Source: CAZWLY01 sp964634465 (GTDB lineage: Bacteria; Desulfobacterota; Desulfarculia; G963662305). Taken from it: a stretch of 64,000 nt of DNA. A model generated the notes under the pieces. That model made no database searches, was not told where the DNA came from, and saw nothing but the letters and a program-made list of their open reading frames with translations. Numbering within the stretch: the stretch's first letter is position 1; each line of letters starts with the position of its first letter. Shown in pieces: positions 24,629 through 32,592 of the stretch. The position numbers and the translations under genes were made by a program. Location: positions 124,001 to 188,000 of the forward strand of contig CAZWLY010000001.1 in NCBI GenBank assembly GCA_964634465.1. Direction: 5' to 3'.

Positions 24629-25090
24629 TCAGACCTTGTCCTCCTCGGCGACGATGAGGTCGTAGATTTCGTCGGCGTCGGCGGCCCGGTAGAGACCGTC
24701 TCTGAACGAGGCGTTCTTCAGCAGGCGCGACAACTTGGCCAGGGCCTTCAGGTGGGAGCCGGTGGAGCTCTCGGGCGCCAGCAGGAGGAAGAAGAGGTGG
24801 GCCGGCTGGCCGTCGATGGAGTCGAAATCTATCCCCTGGGCCGAGCGACCGAAGGAGATGAGCAGGTTCTCGGCGTCTTTCACCTTGCCGTGGGGGATGG
24901 CGATGCCGTCGCCGATGCCGGTCGAGCCGAGTTTTTCCCGTTCGAGGAGTATCTTGACCAGATCGTCCCGGTTCAGGCCCGATTCCAGGCGGAGGATAGG
25001 CTCGACCAGTTCAGCCAGCACGGAGACCTTGTCCGTGGCTTTCAACTCAGGAATAACCGCGTCCCGGGAGATGATCTCACTCAGGTTCAT
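24629..25090 (-). CDS. ptsN: PTS EIIA-Ntr regulatory protein
   Basis: Nitrogen-related phosphotransferase regulator of 153 residues. The phospho-histidine lies in GIGDGIAIPHGKV (about residue 67). ATG 25090 is preferred over the GTG directly before it because GGAGA is six bases upstream. It is encoded between hpf and rapZ, downstream of rpoN, as in many proteobacteria. Confidence 0.93.
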   Translation of the reverse strand: MNLSEIISRDAVIPELKATDKVSVLAELVEPILRLESGLNRDDLVKILLEREKLGSTGIGDGIAIPHGKVKDAENLLISFGRSAQGIDFDSIDGQPAHLFFLLLAPESSTGSHLKALAKLSRLLKNASFRDGLYRAADADEIYDLIVAEEDKV

Positions 25091-25183
25091 CACAAATCTC
25101 CAACCGTTTCCCTACCCGATCTCACATTTGGGGGGCGAAGAGGTCCGCCCCCGAAGTGCTCCCAATCCTTAAATTTTATCGGA

Positions 25184-25729
25184 TCAGGTCGGTTCGATTA
25201 TGCCCAGTCTACCGTCCTTGCGGCGATAGACGACGTTGATGGTTTCGGACCTGGCGTTGGTGAACACCAGGAAATCGTTCTTCATCAGATTGAGCTGCAT
25301 GATGGCCTCGTCCACGTCCATCGGTTTGGCCTGGATGCGCTTGGTCTGGATAAAGGTCGGTTCGTCCGACTCGTCCAAAGAGGCCTCGTCCAGCACGTTG
25401 AGGTTGAAGTTCCTGGTCTTGATATTGTCATGGGCCTTGCCCTTTCGGCTTTTTCGCTTGGCCAACTGTCGTTTAATCTGTTTTTCTACGTTGTCAACCA
25501 CCAAATCGATGGCGGAGTACATGTCCTCGGTTTCTTCCACACCCTTGATCCGGAGCCCGTTGGCGGACAGTGAAACATCAGCGGTATGGCGGAACTTTTC
25601 CACGGTCAACACCACGTGGGCCTCGGCCGCGCTGTCGAGGTATTTGTCCAGCCGCTGAAGTTTGTCCTCGGCATACCGTTTGAGGTTCGCCGAAGTATCC
25701 AGGTGACGGAAGGTAACCATGACTTGCAT
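25184..25729 (-). CDS. hpf: Ribosome hibernation-promoting factor, long form
   Basis: A 181-residue protein that dimerises and silences 70S ribosomes. The N-terminal S30AE domain (about 1-100) includes KYLDSAAEAHVVLTVEKFRH and EDMYSAIDLVVDNVEKQIKRQ. The C-terminal dimerisation domain is complete (KPMDVDEAIMQLNLM, FLVFTNARSETINVVYRRKDG). ATG 25729 has GGGGG six bases upstream; a TTG at 25735 overlaps that site. It follows rpoN by about 50 nt. Confidence 0.94.
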   Translation of the reverse strand: MQVMVTFRHLDTSANLKRYAEDKLQRLDKYLDSAAEAHVVLTVEKFRHTADVSLSANGLRIKGVEETEDMYSAIDLVVDNVEKQIKRQLAKRKSRKGKAHDNIKTRNFNLNVLDEASLDESDEPTFIQTKRIQAKPMDVDEAIMQLNLMKNDFLVFTNARSETINVVYRRKDGRLGIIEPT

Positions 25730-25779
25730 AAACAACCCCCTCTTGGCAAGAGGTTTTGACGGGCCTGTCGCCCGCCGGT

Positions 25780-27270
25780 CTATCGCTGGGCTCCCCGCTT
25801 TCCAGCGAGAAGCGGTCGCTTCCTTTTACTGGAGGGCAGAATGCCCATCACCTCCCGGTACTTGGCCACCGTGCGCCGGGCGATGTTGATGTTCTCCGCC
25901 TCCAGAATTTTCTTGATCGCGTCGTCGGAGAGCGGCTTGGCCGGATCTTCGGCGGCCACGATCTGCCGGATGCGCTCCTTGACCGACTCCGAGGCCAGCG
26001 CCTCGCCGTGGAAGCGCTGGATGGCCGAGTTGAAGAAGAACTTGAGCTCGTAGACGCCCTGGGGGGTGTGGACGTACTTGTTGGTGGTCACCCGGCTGAT
26101 GGTCGATTCGTGCATCTCCACGTCCTCGGCCACGTCCTTGAGGACCATCGGCTTCAGGTAGGCGATGCCGCGCTCCAGAAACTCTCTCTGCCGCTTGACG
26201 ATCGATTCGGTGACCCGATAGATGGTCCGCTGGCGCTGGTGGATGGAGCGGATCAGCCAGACCGCCGAGCGCATCTTCTCTTGGATGAACTCCCGGGCTT
26301 CCTGGGGAATGCTGCCGGGGTTGCTCAACGCTTGGCGATACAGCGGGTTGATCTTGAGCTTGGGCAGGCCGTCTTCGTTGAGGACGATGTTGTAGTCGTC
26401 GCCGACCTTGATGACGTAGATGTCGGGGCTGATGTACTGGGGCGTCTCCGTAGAGTAGGCCCGGCCGGGTTTGGGGTCCAGGGAGGAGATCATCCCCACC
26501 GCCTCGGCCACCTGGTCCATGTCGCCGCCGAACTTCTTGGCCAGGGCCTTGTAGTTGCGGTTGGCCAGGATGTCCAGACCGCCGTCGATGATCCGCCAGG
26601 CCAGCGTATCCTGCCAGCCGTTGCCCGCGGCCTGGAGGAGCAGACATTCTCTGAGGTCCCGGGCGGCCACCCCGGTCGGATCGAAGCCCTGGACGATCTC
26701 GAGCACCGCCTCGACCTGCTCCGGCTCGACCTCGGCCTGCCGGGCGATCTCATCGACGCCGACCTCCAGCAACCCGTCGCGGTTGATGTTGCCGATGATC
26801 GTCGCCCCGATTCGCTTGTCGTCTTCATCCAGCTCGGTGAGCATCAGTTGCCACTTGAGGTGGTCGATCAGATCGGGTTGGGTCGAGACGACGTTCTCGA
26901 AGGGCACCGCCTCGCGCTCTTCCCTTTCGGTGGGCGCGGCGCCGGTGTAGGGCGAGTTGTACTCGGAAAAATAGGCCTCCCAGTCGATATCGTTTTCCCG
27001 GGTCTTCTCCTCGATGCGGACCTCGGCCGTCTCTTCCTGGGCGGCTTCGTCTTCGGCCTTGTCCGCTTTCAGAGCTTCTCCGACCGGGAGGTCGGCCTCG
27101 TCGGCGTCTGGCGACGCCTCCTCCAGCACGGGATTGATCTCCATCTCTTCCTGGATGGCGTCGAGCAGTTCCAAGCGGTTGAGTTGCAGCAGCTTGATGG
27201 CCTGCTGCAACTGGGGCGTCATAATCAGTTGCTGGGTGAGTTTGAGCGTCTGCTTGACTTGAAGCGCCAT
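25780..27270 (-). CDS. rpoN: RNA polymerase sigma-54 factor RpoN
   Basis: Alternative sigma factor of 496 residues. Region I starts MALQVKQTLKLTQQLIMTPQLQQAIKLLQ, interrupted in the usual place by an acidic region II (about 50-110). The core-binding domain includes FDPTGVAARDLRECLLLQ. The HTH is ESTISRVTTNKYVHTPQG, and the RpoN box is RRTVAKYREVMGI. It lies between lptB and hpf, the usual order. It implies sigma-54 promoters elsewhere in the genome. Confidence 0.96.
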   Translation of the reverse strand: MALQVKQTLKLTQQLIMTPQLQQAIKLLQLNRLELLDAIQEEMEINPVLEEASPDADEADLPVGEALKADKAEDEAAQEETAEVRIEEKTRENDIDWEAYFSEYNSPYTGAAPTEREEREAVPFENVVSTQPDLIDHLKWQLMLTELDEDDKRIGATIIGNINRDGLLEVGVDEIARQAEVEPEQVEAVLEIVQGFDPTGVAARDLRECLLLQAAGNGWQDTLAWRIIDGGLDILANRNYKALAKKFGGDMDQVAEAVGMISSLDPKPGRAYSTETPQYISPDIYVIKVGDDYNIVLNEDGLPKLKINPLYRQALSNPGSIPQEAREFIQEKMRSAVWLIRSIHQRQRTIYRVTESIVKRQREFLERGIAYLKPMVLKDVAEDVEMHESTISRVTTNKYVHTPQGVYELKFFFNSAIQRFHGEALASESVKERIRQIVAAEDPAKPLSDDAIKKILEAENINIARRTVAKYREVMGILPSSKRKRPLLAGKRGAQR

Positions 27271-27292
27271 CAATACTTCTTACGTTTCGCCC

Positions 27293-28018
27293 CTAAAGGC
27301 TGAATTGTTCGCCCAGATAGATCTTGCGGGCCACCTCGCTGCAGGCCACGTCCTCGGGACGGCCTTCTTCCAGGATTTGCCCCTCGTTGACGATGTAGGC
27401 CCGGTCGCACACGCCCAGCGTCTCGCGGACGTTGTGGTCCGAGATGAGGACGCCGATATTGCGCTCCTTCAGGTCGCGAACGATGTTCTGGATGTCGATC
27501 ACGGCCAGGGGATCGATACCGGCAAAAGGCTCGTCCAGCAGGATGAACGCCGGGTCGGTGACCAGGGCCCTGGTGATTTCGAGACGGCGGCGCTCGCCGC
27601 CCGAAAGCGAGTGGGCCTTGTTGTGGCGCAGGTGGGCGATCTTGAGTTCGTCCAACAGGCTGTCGAGTCGCTTCCGGCGCTCGGCCGGTTTCAAGTCCAA
27701 GGTTTCGAGGACGGCCAGGATGTTTTCCTCGACGCTGAGTTTCCTGAAGATGGAGGCCTCTTGGGGCAGGTAGTTGATGCCCAAGCGGGCCCGCATGTAC
27801 ATCGGCATGTCGGTGATTTCCTGGTCGTCCAGGAAGACCCGTCCCTCGTCGGGTTGGATGAGGCCGACGATCATGTAGAAAGAGGTCGTTTTGCCGGCGC
27901 CGTTGGGGCCCAGGAGTCCCACCACCTCGTGGCGGGACACCTCCAGAGAGACGCCGTCCACGACCTTCTTGCCGTGGTAAATCTTTATCAGGTCTTCGGT
28001 TCGCAGGTTACCGGCCAA
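27293..28018 (-). CDS. lptB: LPS export ABC transporter ATPase LptB
   Basis: Cytoplasmic ATPase of the Lpt machine, 241 residues. Walker A is GPNGAGKTTSFYMIVGL, the signature LSGGERRRLEITRAL, Walker B ILLDEPFAGIDP, and the switch histidine is in LISDHNVRE. Its TTG start overlaps the lptA stop region. The permeases LptF and LptG are not in the window. Confidence 0.95.
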   Translation of the reverse strand: MAGNLRTEDLIKIYHGKKVVDGVSLEVSRHEVVGLLGPNGAGKTTSFYMIVGLIQPDEGRVFLDDQEITDMPMYMRARLGINYLPQEASIFRKLSVEENILAVLETLDLKPAERRKRLDSLLDELKIAHLRHNKAHSLSGGERRRLEITRALVTDPAFILLDEPFAGIDPLAVIDIQNIVRDLKERNIGVLISDHNVRETLGVCDRAYIVNEGQILEEGRPEDVACSEVARKIYLGEQFSL

Positions 28019-28020
28019 AA

Positions 28021-29121
28021 TCAGTTCCCGCTCACTGACATGCCGCCCTGACCGCTGCCGGTCGCCGGACCGCCGACGTTGGGCGACATGTCCAGGCCCT
28101 GAGGCTGGATGACGGCCTGGACGTTGGATGAGCCGCCCTCGACCACCGCCCGGTTCTCGTCGAGGTAGACGATGATCTTGCTGCCGCTGATGGTGTTCTC
28201 CCCCCTGATGATCTTGGGCCGGCCCTTCATGATGATCCGCCGCTCGGCCACCTCGTAGACGCCCTCCTGGCCCAGCGAGGTCTGGCCGGGCTGGACGATC
28301 TTGACGTGACCCAAGGCGACGATCTTGGTCAGCACTCGTTCGGCCTCCTCCTCTTTCTGGCCGGGCTTCTTGACCTTGGCGTAGTGAACGATCAGCTTGT
28401 CGCAGTAAAGAGTCGTGTCGCCTTGAACGGCCTTGACCTTGCCGGTGAAGGTCACCGTGCCGGCGGTGTCATCGAGCTCCACCCGCTTCTTGTTGGTGAT
28501 TCTGATCGGCTCGTCCGACTGGCTGAAGCCCATGGCTCCGGTGCTCTTCTTGGACTTTTGGGCCGACTTGGCTACGGGGGCGGCCTCGTTTTTGCGATCG
28601 ACCTTCTTTTTCGGTTCCGCCTTTTCGGCCGACTCGGGCCGGGGCTTGTCTTCGGTCTTGGCCTTCGGTTCGCTCGCCGCGGCCGGCTTTGCGGTCTTGG
28701 CCTTCGGTTCGGCCGCCTTTACCGGCTTTGCGGTCTTGACCGGTTGCTCGCCGGTCCGATCTTTGCTTGCTTTGGCCGACTCGACGGTGGTTCCGGAAGG
28801 CTTGCCGGCGTCGGTTTTGGCGACGACCTGTCGGGGTTTCTTGGCCGCCGCGGGCTTGGCTTCGACCTTTTTCGGCTTGGCCGCCGGGGCGGTGGTTGCG
28901 GTCTTGGCCGGCTTGGGCTTCTGGGCCTGGCTTTTTTTGACCTTGCTCGCACCCGAGGCCCGGACGGCCGCCCTTTCTTGCGCCTCGGCCGCTGCCAGCT
29001 CGGCGGCCGATATTTCGGCGACCGTCTTTTTCGATGACGGCTTGGTCCGGGCCGCAACCGGGCCGGCGGCCAGGCCGAGGCCGATAAGGACCACCATCAC
29101 TGTCAGCCAGAATCTAGGCAC
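28021..29121 (-). CDS. lptA: LptA-like OstA-domain protein with long Lys/Ala/Pro linker
   Basis: Periplasmic LPS-bridge protein. The signal peptide spans about 1-24 (LTVMVVLIGLGLAAGPVAAR). Residues about 27-195 are a low-complexity Lys/Ala/Pro/Glu linker with imperfect repeats (EPKAKTAKP, EPKAKTEDKP), followed by the OstA/LptA beta domain at about 203-340 (VELDDTAGTVTFTGKVKAVQGD) and a Gly/Ser tail. At 366 residues it is about twice the usual LptA length. It overlaps lptC by 8 nt. The linker may span periplasm or peptidoglycan, or bind acidic polymers; that is inference. Confidence 0.85.
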   Translation of the reverse strand: MPRFWLTVMVVLIGLGLAAGPVAARTKPSSKKTVAEISAAELAAAEAQERAAVRASGASKVKKSQAQKPKPAKTATTAPAAKPKKVEAKPAAAKKPRQVVAKTDAGKPSGTTVESAKASKDRTGEQPVKTAKPVKAAEPKAKTAKPAAASEPKAKTEDKPRPESAEKAEPKKKVDRKNEAAPVAKSAQKSKKSTGAMGFSQSDEPIRITNKKRVELDDTAGTVTFTGKVKAVQGDTTLYCDKLIVHYAKVKKPGQKEEEAERVLTKIVALGHVKIVQPGQTSLGQEGVYEVAERRIIMKGRPKIIRGENTISGSKIIVYLDENRAVVEGGSSNVQAVIQPQGLDMSPNVGGPATGSGQGGMSVSGN

Positions 29122-29689
29122 CTTTTCCGTCTCCGACGTTCAATATCTCGGTGGTGACGTCGCTCATCAAGATGAGTTTGCGCGACGCCACTTCGAATTT
29201 CAGGCCGTGACCGGCGATCTGAAAGCCAGGCCCACTTATATAGACAACGTCCTGGCTGGTCAAGACTCGCTGCTTGAGATCGAAGGTGAAGGCTTTCCCC
29301 CTCAGGATGTAGCCGTTGTCGGTTTTGACCAGGACCCGTCCCCGAATCTGGACCCAGTTCTCCTTGCGATTGTAGATCCCGGCCTTGCCTTTGAGTTGGA
29401 CCATTCCGCCGCCCTGGCGGTAGAGACGGACCTCAACGTCCTTGAGCTCGAATTGATCGGCGTCCTGCTTGTAGTCGACCTGGGTGGCCTTCAGAGTCCA
29501 CTCTTTGCGCCCCTCGGTGATCTGAGTGTAGTCGATGTCCTTCAATGACAGATCGATATGTTTGGCCGCCTCCTCGAGGAGCATCTCCGGCCGGGCCAGC
29601 AAATGGCTCCGGACCACGAAGAAAGCCGTCCCCGCCCCCAGGCAGACGATCAAGGCCGCCAGAATCAGGTATCGCAGTCTGCGGGCCAT
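29114..29689 (-). CDS. lptC: LPS export protein LptC
   Basis: Bitopic inner-membrane protein that passes LPS from LptB2FG to LptA. It has 191 residues with one N-terminal helix (LILAALIVCLGAGTAFFVV) and a beta-rich periplasmic domain (KEWTLKATQVDYKQD, VEVRLYRQGGGMVQLKGKAG). An AGGAGG lies 18 nt before the ATG, too far for ideal spacing. A promoter sits just upstream, so lptC probably starts its own transcript. Confidence 0.88.
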   Translation of the reverse strand: MARRLRYLILAALIVCLGAGTAFFVVRSHLLARPEMLLEEAAKHIDLSLKDIDYTQITEGRKEWTLKATQVDYKQDADQFELKDVEVRLYRQGGGMVQLKGKAGIYNRKENWVQIRGRVLVKTDNGYILRGKAFTFDLKQRVLTSQDVVYISGPGFQIAGHGLKFEVASRKLILMSDVTTEILNVGDGKGA

Positions 29690-29720
29690 ATCTGCGGCTG
29701 AATGGTTCCTCCTAGCCCAA

Positions 29721-29749
29721 AGTATACCCGGTCGTTTGGGCCTTGTACA
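29721..29749 (-). promoter_or_regulatory. Promoter for the lptC-lptA-lptB-rpoN block
   Basis: On the minus strand, TGTACA (29749-29744), a 17-nt spacer and TATACT (29726-29721), about 30 nt upstream of the lptC ATG. The -35 is 4/6 and the -10 is 5/6 to consensus. Confidence 0.55.
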
Positions 29750-29791
29750 GCACAGAATGTGCCAACCCGGATGAATGGTCTAACCTGGGGA

Positions 29792-30607
29792 TTATCTTAT
29801 GGAATCCGCCACCCTAAGCAGGGAGGAGAGAAGGTCTTCCAGACCGTCGAGAGGCAGCGAGTTGGGGCCGTCGCAAAGGGCTCGATCCGGGTCGGGGTGA
29901 ACCTCCATGAACACGCCGTCGGCTCCGGCCGCCACCGCCGCCCGGGCCAGGGGGACGATGTATTCCCGCTCGCCCCCGGAGCGATTCCCCAATCCGCCGG
30001 GGCGCTGGACGGAGTGGGTGGCGTCGAAGACCACCGGGTGACCCAGCCGGCCCATGATTACCAGCGAACGCATATCGACCACCAGGTTGTGGTAGCCGAA
30101 GGCGCTGCCCCGCTCGGTGAGCAGAATTTTTCGGCAGCCCGATTTTTCGAGCTTGGCCGCGGCCTGGGCCATGTCCTCGGGCGCCAGGAACTGGCCCTTC
30201 TTGACGTTGACCGGCTTGTCCGTCTTGGCCGCGGCCCGAAGCAGGTCGGTTTGGCGGCTCAAAAAGGCCGGGATCTGGATGAGGTCCAGCACCTCGCCGG
30301 CCGGTTCGGCCTGGGCCGGGGTGTGGATGTCGGAGGTGATCTTGAGGCCGCTTTCCGAGCGCACCTGTTCCAGTATTTTCAGCCCTTCCTCCAGGCCCGG
30401 GCCGCGGAAGGAGTCGATCGAGGTCCGGTTGGCCTTGTCGAACGACGACTTGAAGACGATCTCCACCTTCAACCGCTCGGCCAACTCGGCCAATCGGTCG
30501 GCCACGCCGAGGCACAGCTCGCGGCTCTCGATGACGCAGGGACCGGCGATGAAGAAGAGCCGGTCCTTGTTCAAGAACCAGTCCTTGTCTTTTGCCGGGT
30601 CGGCCAA
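29792..30607 (-). CDS. kdsA: 3-deoxy-8-phosphooctulonate synthase (KdsA), metal-dependent type
   Basis: Condenses arabinose 5-phosphate with PEP to Kdo-8-phosphate for lipid A-core. It has 271 residues: FIAGPCVIESRE, FKSSFDKANRTS, TSDIHTPAQAEP, QIPAFLSRQTDL, NVKKGQFLAPEDM, ERGSAFGYHNLVVDMR, DATHSVQRPGG and EVHPDPDRALCDGPNSLPL. C24 in AGPC occupies the metal-ligand position of class II (Aquifex-type) enzymes; the metal-independent E. coli enzyme has Asn there. A TTG start follows GGAG. It begins 3 nt after pyrG. Neighbouring kdsD and kdsC, often found here, are absent. Confidence 0.95.
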   Translation of the reverse strand: MADPAKDKDWFLNKDRLFFIAGPCVIESRELCLGVADRLAELAERLKVEIVFKSSFDKANRTSIDSFRGPGLEEGLKILEQVRSESGLKITSDIHTPAQAEPAGEVLDLIQIPAFLSRQTDLLRAAAKTDKPVNVKKGQFLAPEDMAQAAAKLEKSGCRKILLTERGSAFGYHNLVVDMRSLVIMGRLGHPVVFDATHSVQRPGGLGNRSGGEREYIVPLARAAVAAGADGVFMEVHPDPDRALCDGPNSLPLDGLEDLLSSLLRVADSIR

Positions 30608-30610
30608 ATC

Positions 30611-32293
30611 TCAGGCTCCTTCCCGCTCTTTCCGATAGCCGACCGCCGCCTTGATGAAGTCCCTGAACAGCGGATGGGGGGCCATCGGGCGGGACTTGAA
30701 CTCGGGATGGAACTGGCAGCCCAGGAACCAGGGATGGTCGGGCAGTTCCACGATTTCGACCAGTTCCCCATCGGGCGATACGCCGGAGAAGACCAGCCCC
30801 GCCTCGGCCAACTCGTTCCTGTAGGCGTTGTTGAATTCATACCGGTGGCGATGGCGCTCCGATATCTCGGACTGGCCGTAGGCCTGGTAGGCCAGGGTGT
30901 CTTCGGCCAGGCGGCAGGGATAGGCGCCCAGGCGCATGGTGCCGCCCTTGTCGGTGTTCTCGTCGCGCACCTCGGTCTTTTGGGACTTGTAGTCGTACCA
31001 CTCCCGCATCAAGTAGATGACCGGGAAGGGCGTGTGTGGGTCGTGTTCGGCGGAGTGGGCCTCCGTCTTGCCCAGGACGTGGCGGGTGTACTCGACCACC
31101 GCCATCTGCATGCCGAGGCAGATGCCGAAGTAGGGGATCTTGTTCTCCCGGGCGTGGCGAACGGCCATGATCTTACCCTCGACGCCCCGGGAGCCGAAGC
31201 CGCCGGGGACCAGGATGCCGTCCAGGCCGGCCAGCATCTTGTCCACGCCTTCGCTCTCCACCCGCTCGGAGTCGATGAAGACCAGCTTCACCTCGACGTC
31301 GTTGGCCAGGCCGCCGTGGACCAGGGCCTCGTTGAGACTCTTGTAGGACTCGGTCAGATCGACGTATTTGCCGACGATGCCGATGGCGACCTTGCCCGAG
31401 GGGTTCTTGAGCCGAAAGACCAGGTCCTCCCACTTTTCCAGTCTGGGGGCTCGGGTCCAGATGTTGAGCAGCTCCACGATCTTGGCGTCGAGGCCCTCCC
31501 GGTGGAAGTTGAGCGGCACCTCGTAGATGGTCTCCACGTCCTTGGCGGTGATGACCGCGTCCTCGGTGACGTTTGTGAACAGCCCGATCTTGGCCTTGAT
31601 CGAGCTGTCCAGATCGACCGAACTCCGGCAGAGCAGGATGTCGGGCTGGATGCCGATGGAACGCAGCTCCTTGACCGAGTGCTGGGTCGGCTTGGTCTTG
31701 ACCTCGCCGGCGGTCGAGACGTAGGGCACGAAAGAGATGTGGATGTAGATGCAGTTCTCGCGGCCGACGTCGCCCCTGAACTGGCGAATCGCCTCCAGGA
31801 AGGGCAGACCCTCGATGTCGCCGACCGTGCCCCCGATCTCGACGATGGCCACGTCTGCGTGCCCATCTATGGATAAAACAGCATTTTTTATCTCGTCGGT
31901 GATGTGCGGGATGATCTGAACCGTGCCGCCCAGATATTCTCCCCGCCGCTCCTTGTCGATGACCGATTTATAAATCTTGCCGGTGGTGAAGTTGGAGTGG
32001 TGGCCCAGCTTGGCCGAGGTGGTGTAGCGCTCGTAGTGGCCCAGGTCCAGGTCGGTCTCGGCCCCGTCGTCGGTGACGAAGACCTCGCCGTGCTGGAAGG
32101 GGTTCATGGTGCCCGGATCGACGTTGAGGTACGGGTCCAGCTTCTGGAAGGTGACGGTCAGGCCCCGACTTTCGAGAAGGGTGCCAATGGAGGCGGCGGC
32201 CAGTCCCTTGCCCAGTGAAGAGAGAACGCCGCCGGTTACGAAGATGAATTTGCTCTGAACAGACTTGCCCGCTTTGAGTTGTGAAAGGTCGAT
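30611..32293 (-). CDS. pyrG: CTP synthase, probable non-canonical ATC start
   Basis: Glutamine-dependent CTP synthase. The synthetase domain starts KFIFVTGGVLSSLGKGLAAA and the class I glutamine amidotransferase domain has GICLGMQMAVVEY, with a C-terminal catalytic histidine in CQFHPEFKSRP. Between the promoter at 32392-32363 and this conserved start there is no ATG, GTG or TTG in frame. The best candidate is ATC at 32293-32291 with AGGGGGA six bases upstream, giving about 560 residues. A longer reading from a TTG at 32419 would begin upstream of the -35 box and is unlikely. Confidence 0.85.
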   Translation of the reverse strand: MDLSQLKAGKSVQSKFIFVTGGVLSSLGKGLAAASIGTLLESRGLTVTFQKLDPYLNVDPGTMNPFQHGEVFVTDDGAETDLDLGHYERYTTSAKLGHHSNFTTGKIYKSVIDKERRGEYLGGTVQIIPHITDEIKNAVLSIDGHADVAIVEIGGTVGDIEGLPFLEAIRQFRGDVGRENCIYIHISFVPYVSTAGEVKTKPTQHSVKELRSIGIQPDILLCRSSVDLDSSIKAKIGLFTNVTEDAVITAKDVETIYEVPLNFHREGLDAKIVELLNIWTRAPRLEKWEDLVFRLKNPSGKVAIGIVGKYVDLTESYKSLNEALVHGGLANDVEVKLVFIDSERVESEGVDKMLAGLDGILVPGGFGSRGVEGKIMAVRHARENKIPYFGICLGMQMAVVEYTRHVLGKTEAHSAEHDPHTPFPVIYLMREWYDYKSQKTEVRDENTDKGGTMRLGAYPCRLAEDTLAYQAYGQSEISERHRHRYEFNNAYRNELAEAGLVFSGVSPDGELVEIVELPDHPWFLGCQFHPEFKSRPMAPHPLFRDFIKAAVGYRKEREGA

Positions 32294-32362
32294 GGCTCTT
32301 CCCCCTGCTTGCCTAGAGAACCGCTTCCCCGGCCCCGTTTGAGGCCGCTTATAAACGAGCCA

Positions 32363-32392
32363 AGTATAGTGGAGGCCTTCGGGCCCTGTCAA
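32363..32392 (-). promoter_or_regulatory. Promoter for pyrG-kdsA
   Basis: On the minus strand, consensus TTGACA (32392-32387), an 18-nt spacer and TATACT (32368-32363). The leader to the proposed pyrG start is about 60 nt. Confidence 0.7.
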
Positions 32393-32525
32393 GCGCCAAA
32401 CCCCGCCCGACGCCGGCAAAACAGTTCATATAACCACATAATATATTTGGTTAAATCCGGCCATGGCGCAGACGGCGGGGCGGAAGATCTCCGGCCGTTT
32501 TGGGGGCGGGCGAAAAAGAAATGCT

Positions 32526-32553
32526 TTGAGCCGAGGCCCTTTTGGCTTATAAA
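32526..32553 (+). promoter_or_regulatory. Candidate promoter for pncA
   Basis: TTGAGC (32526-32531), a 16-nt spacer and TATAAA (32548-32553), about 40 nt before the pncA start. The remaining DNA between 32394 and 32525 is AT-rich around 32425-32455 with nothing else recognisable. Confidence 0.4.
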
Positions 32554-32592
32554 CAGGCCAACGAATACCGGTTTTTAGGTTGGGGGGTGTCT

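Noticed and set aside
32294..32419. Extended pyrG start at the TTG of 32419
   Set aside because: It lies upstream of the TTGACA -35 box at 32392, so the transcript would not contain it, and the extra residues are unlike any CTP synthase.
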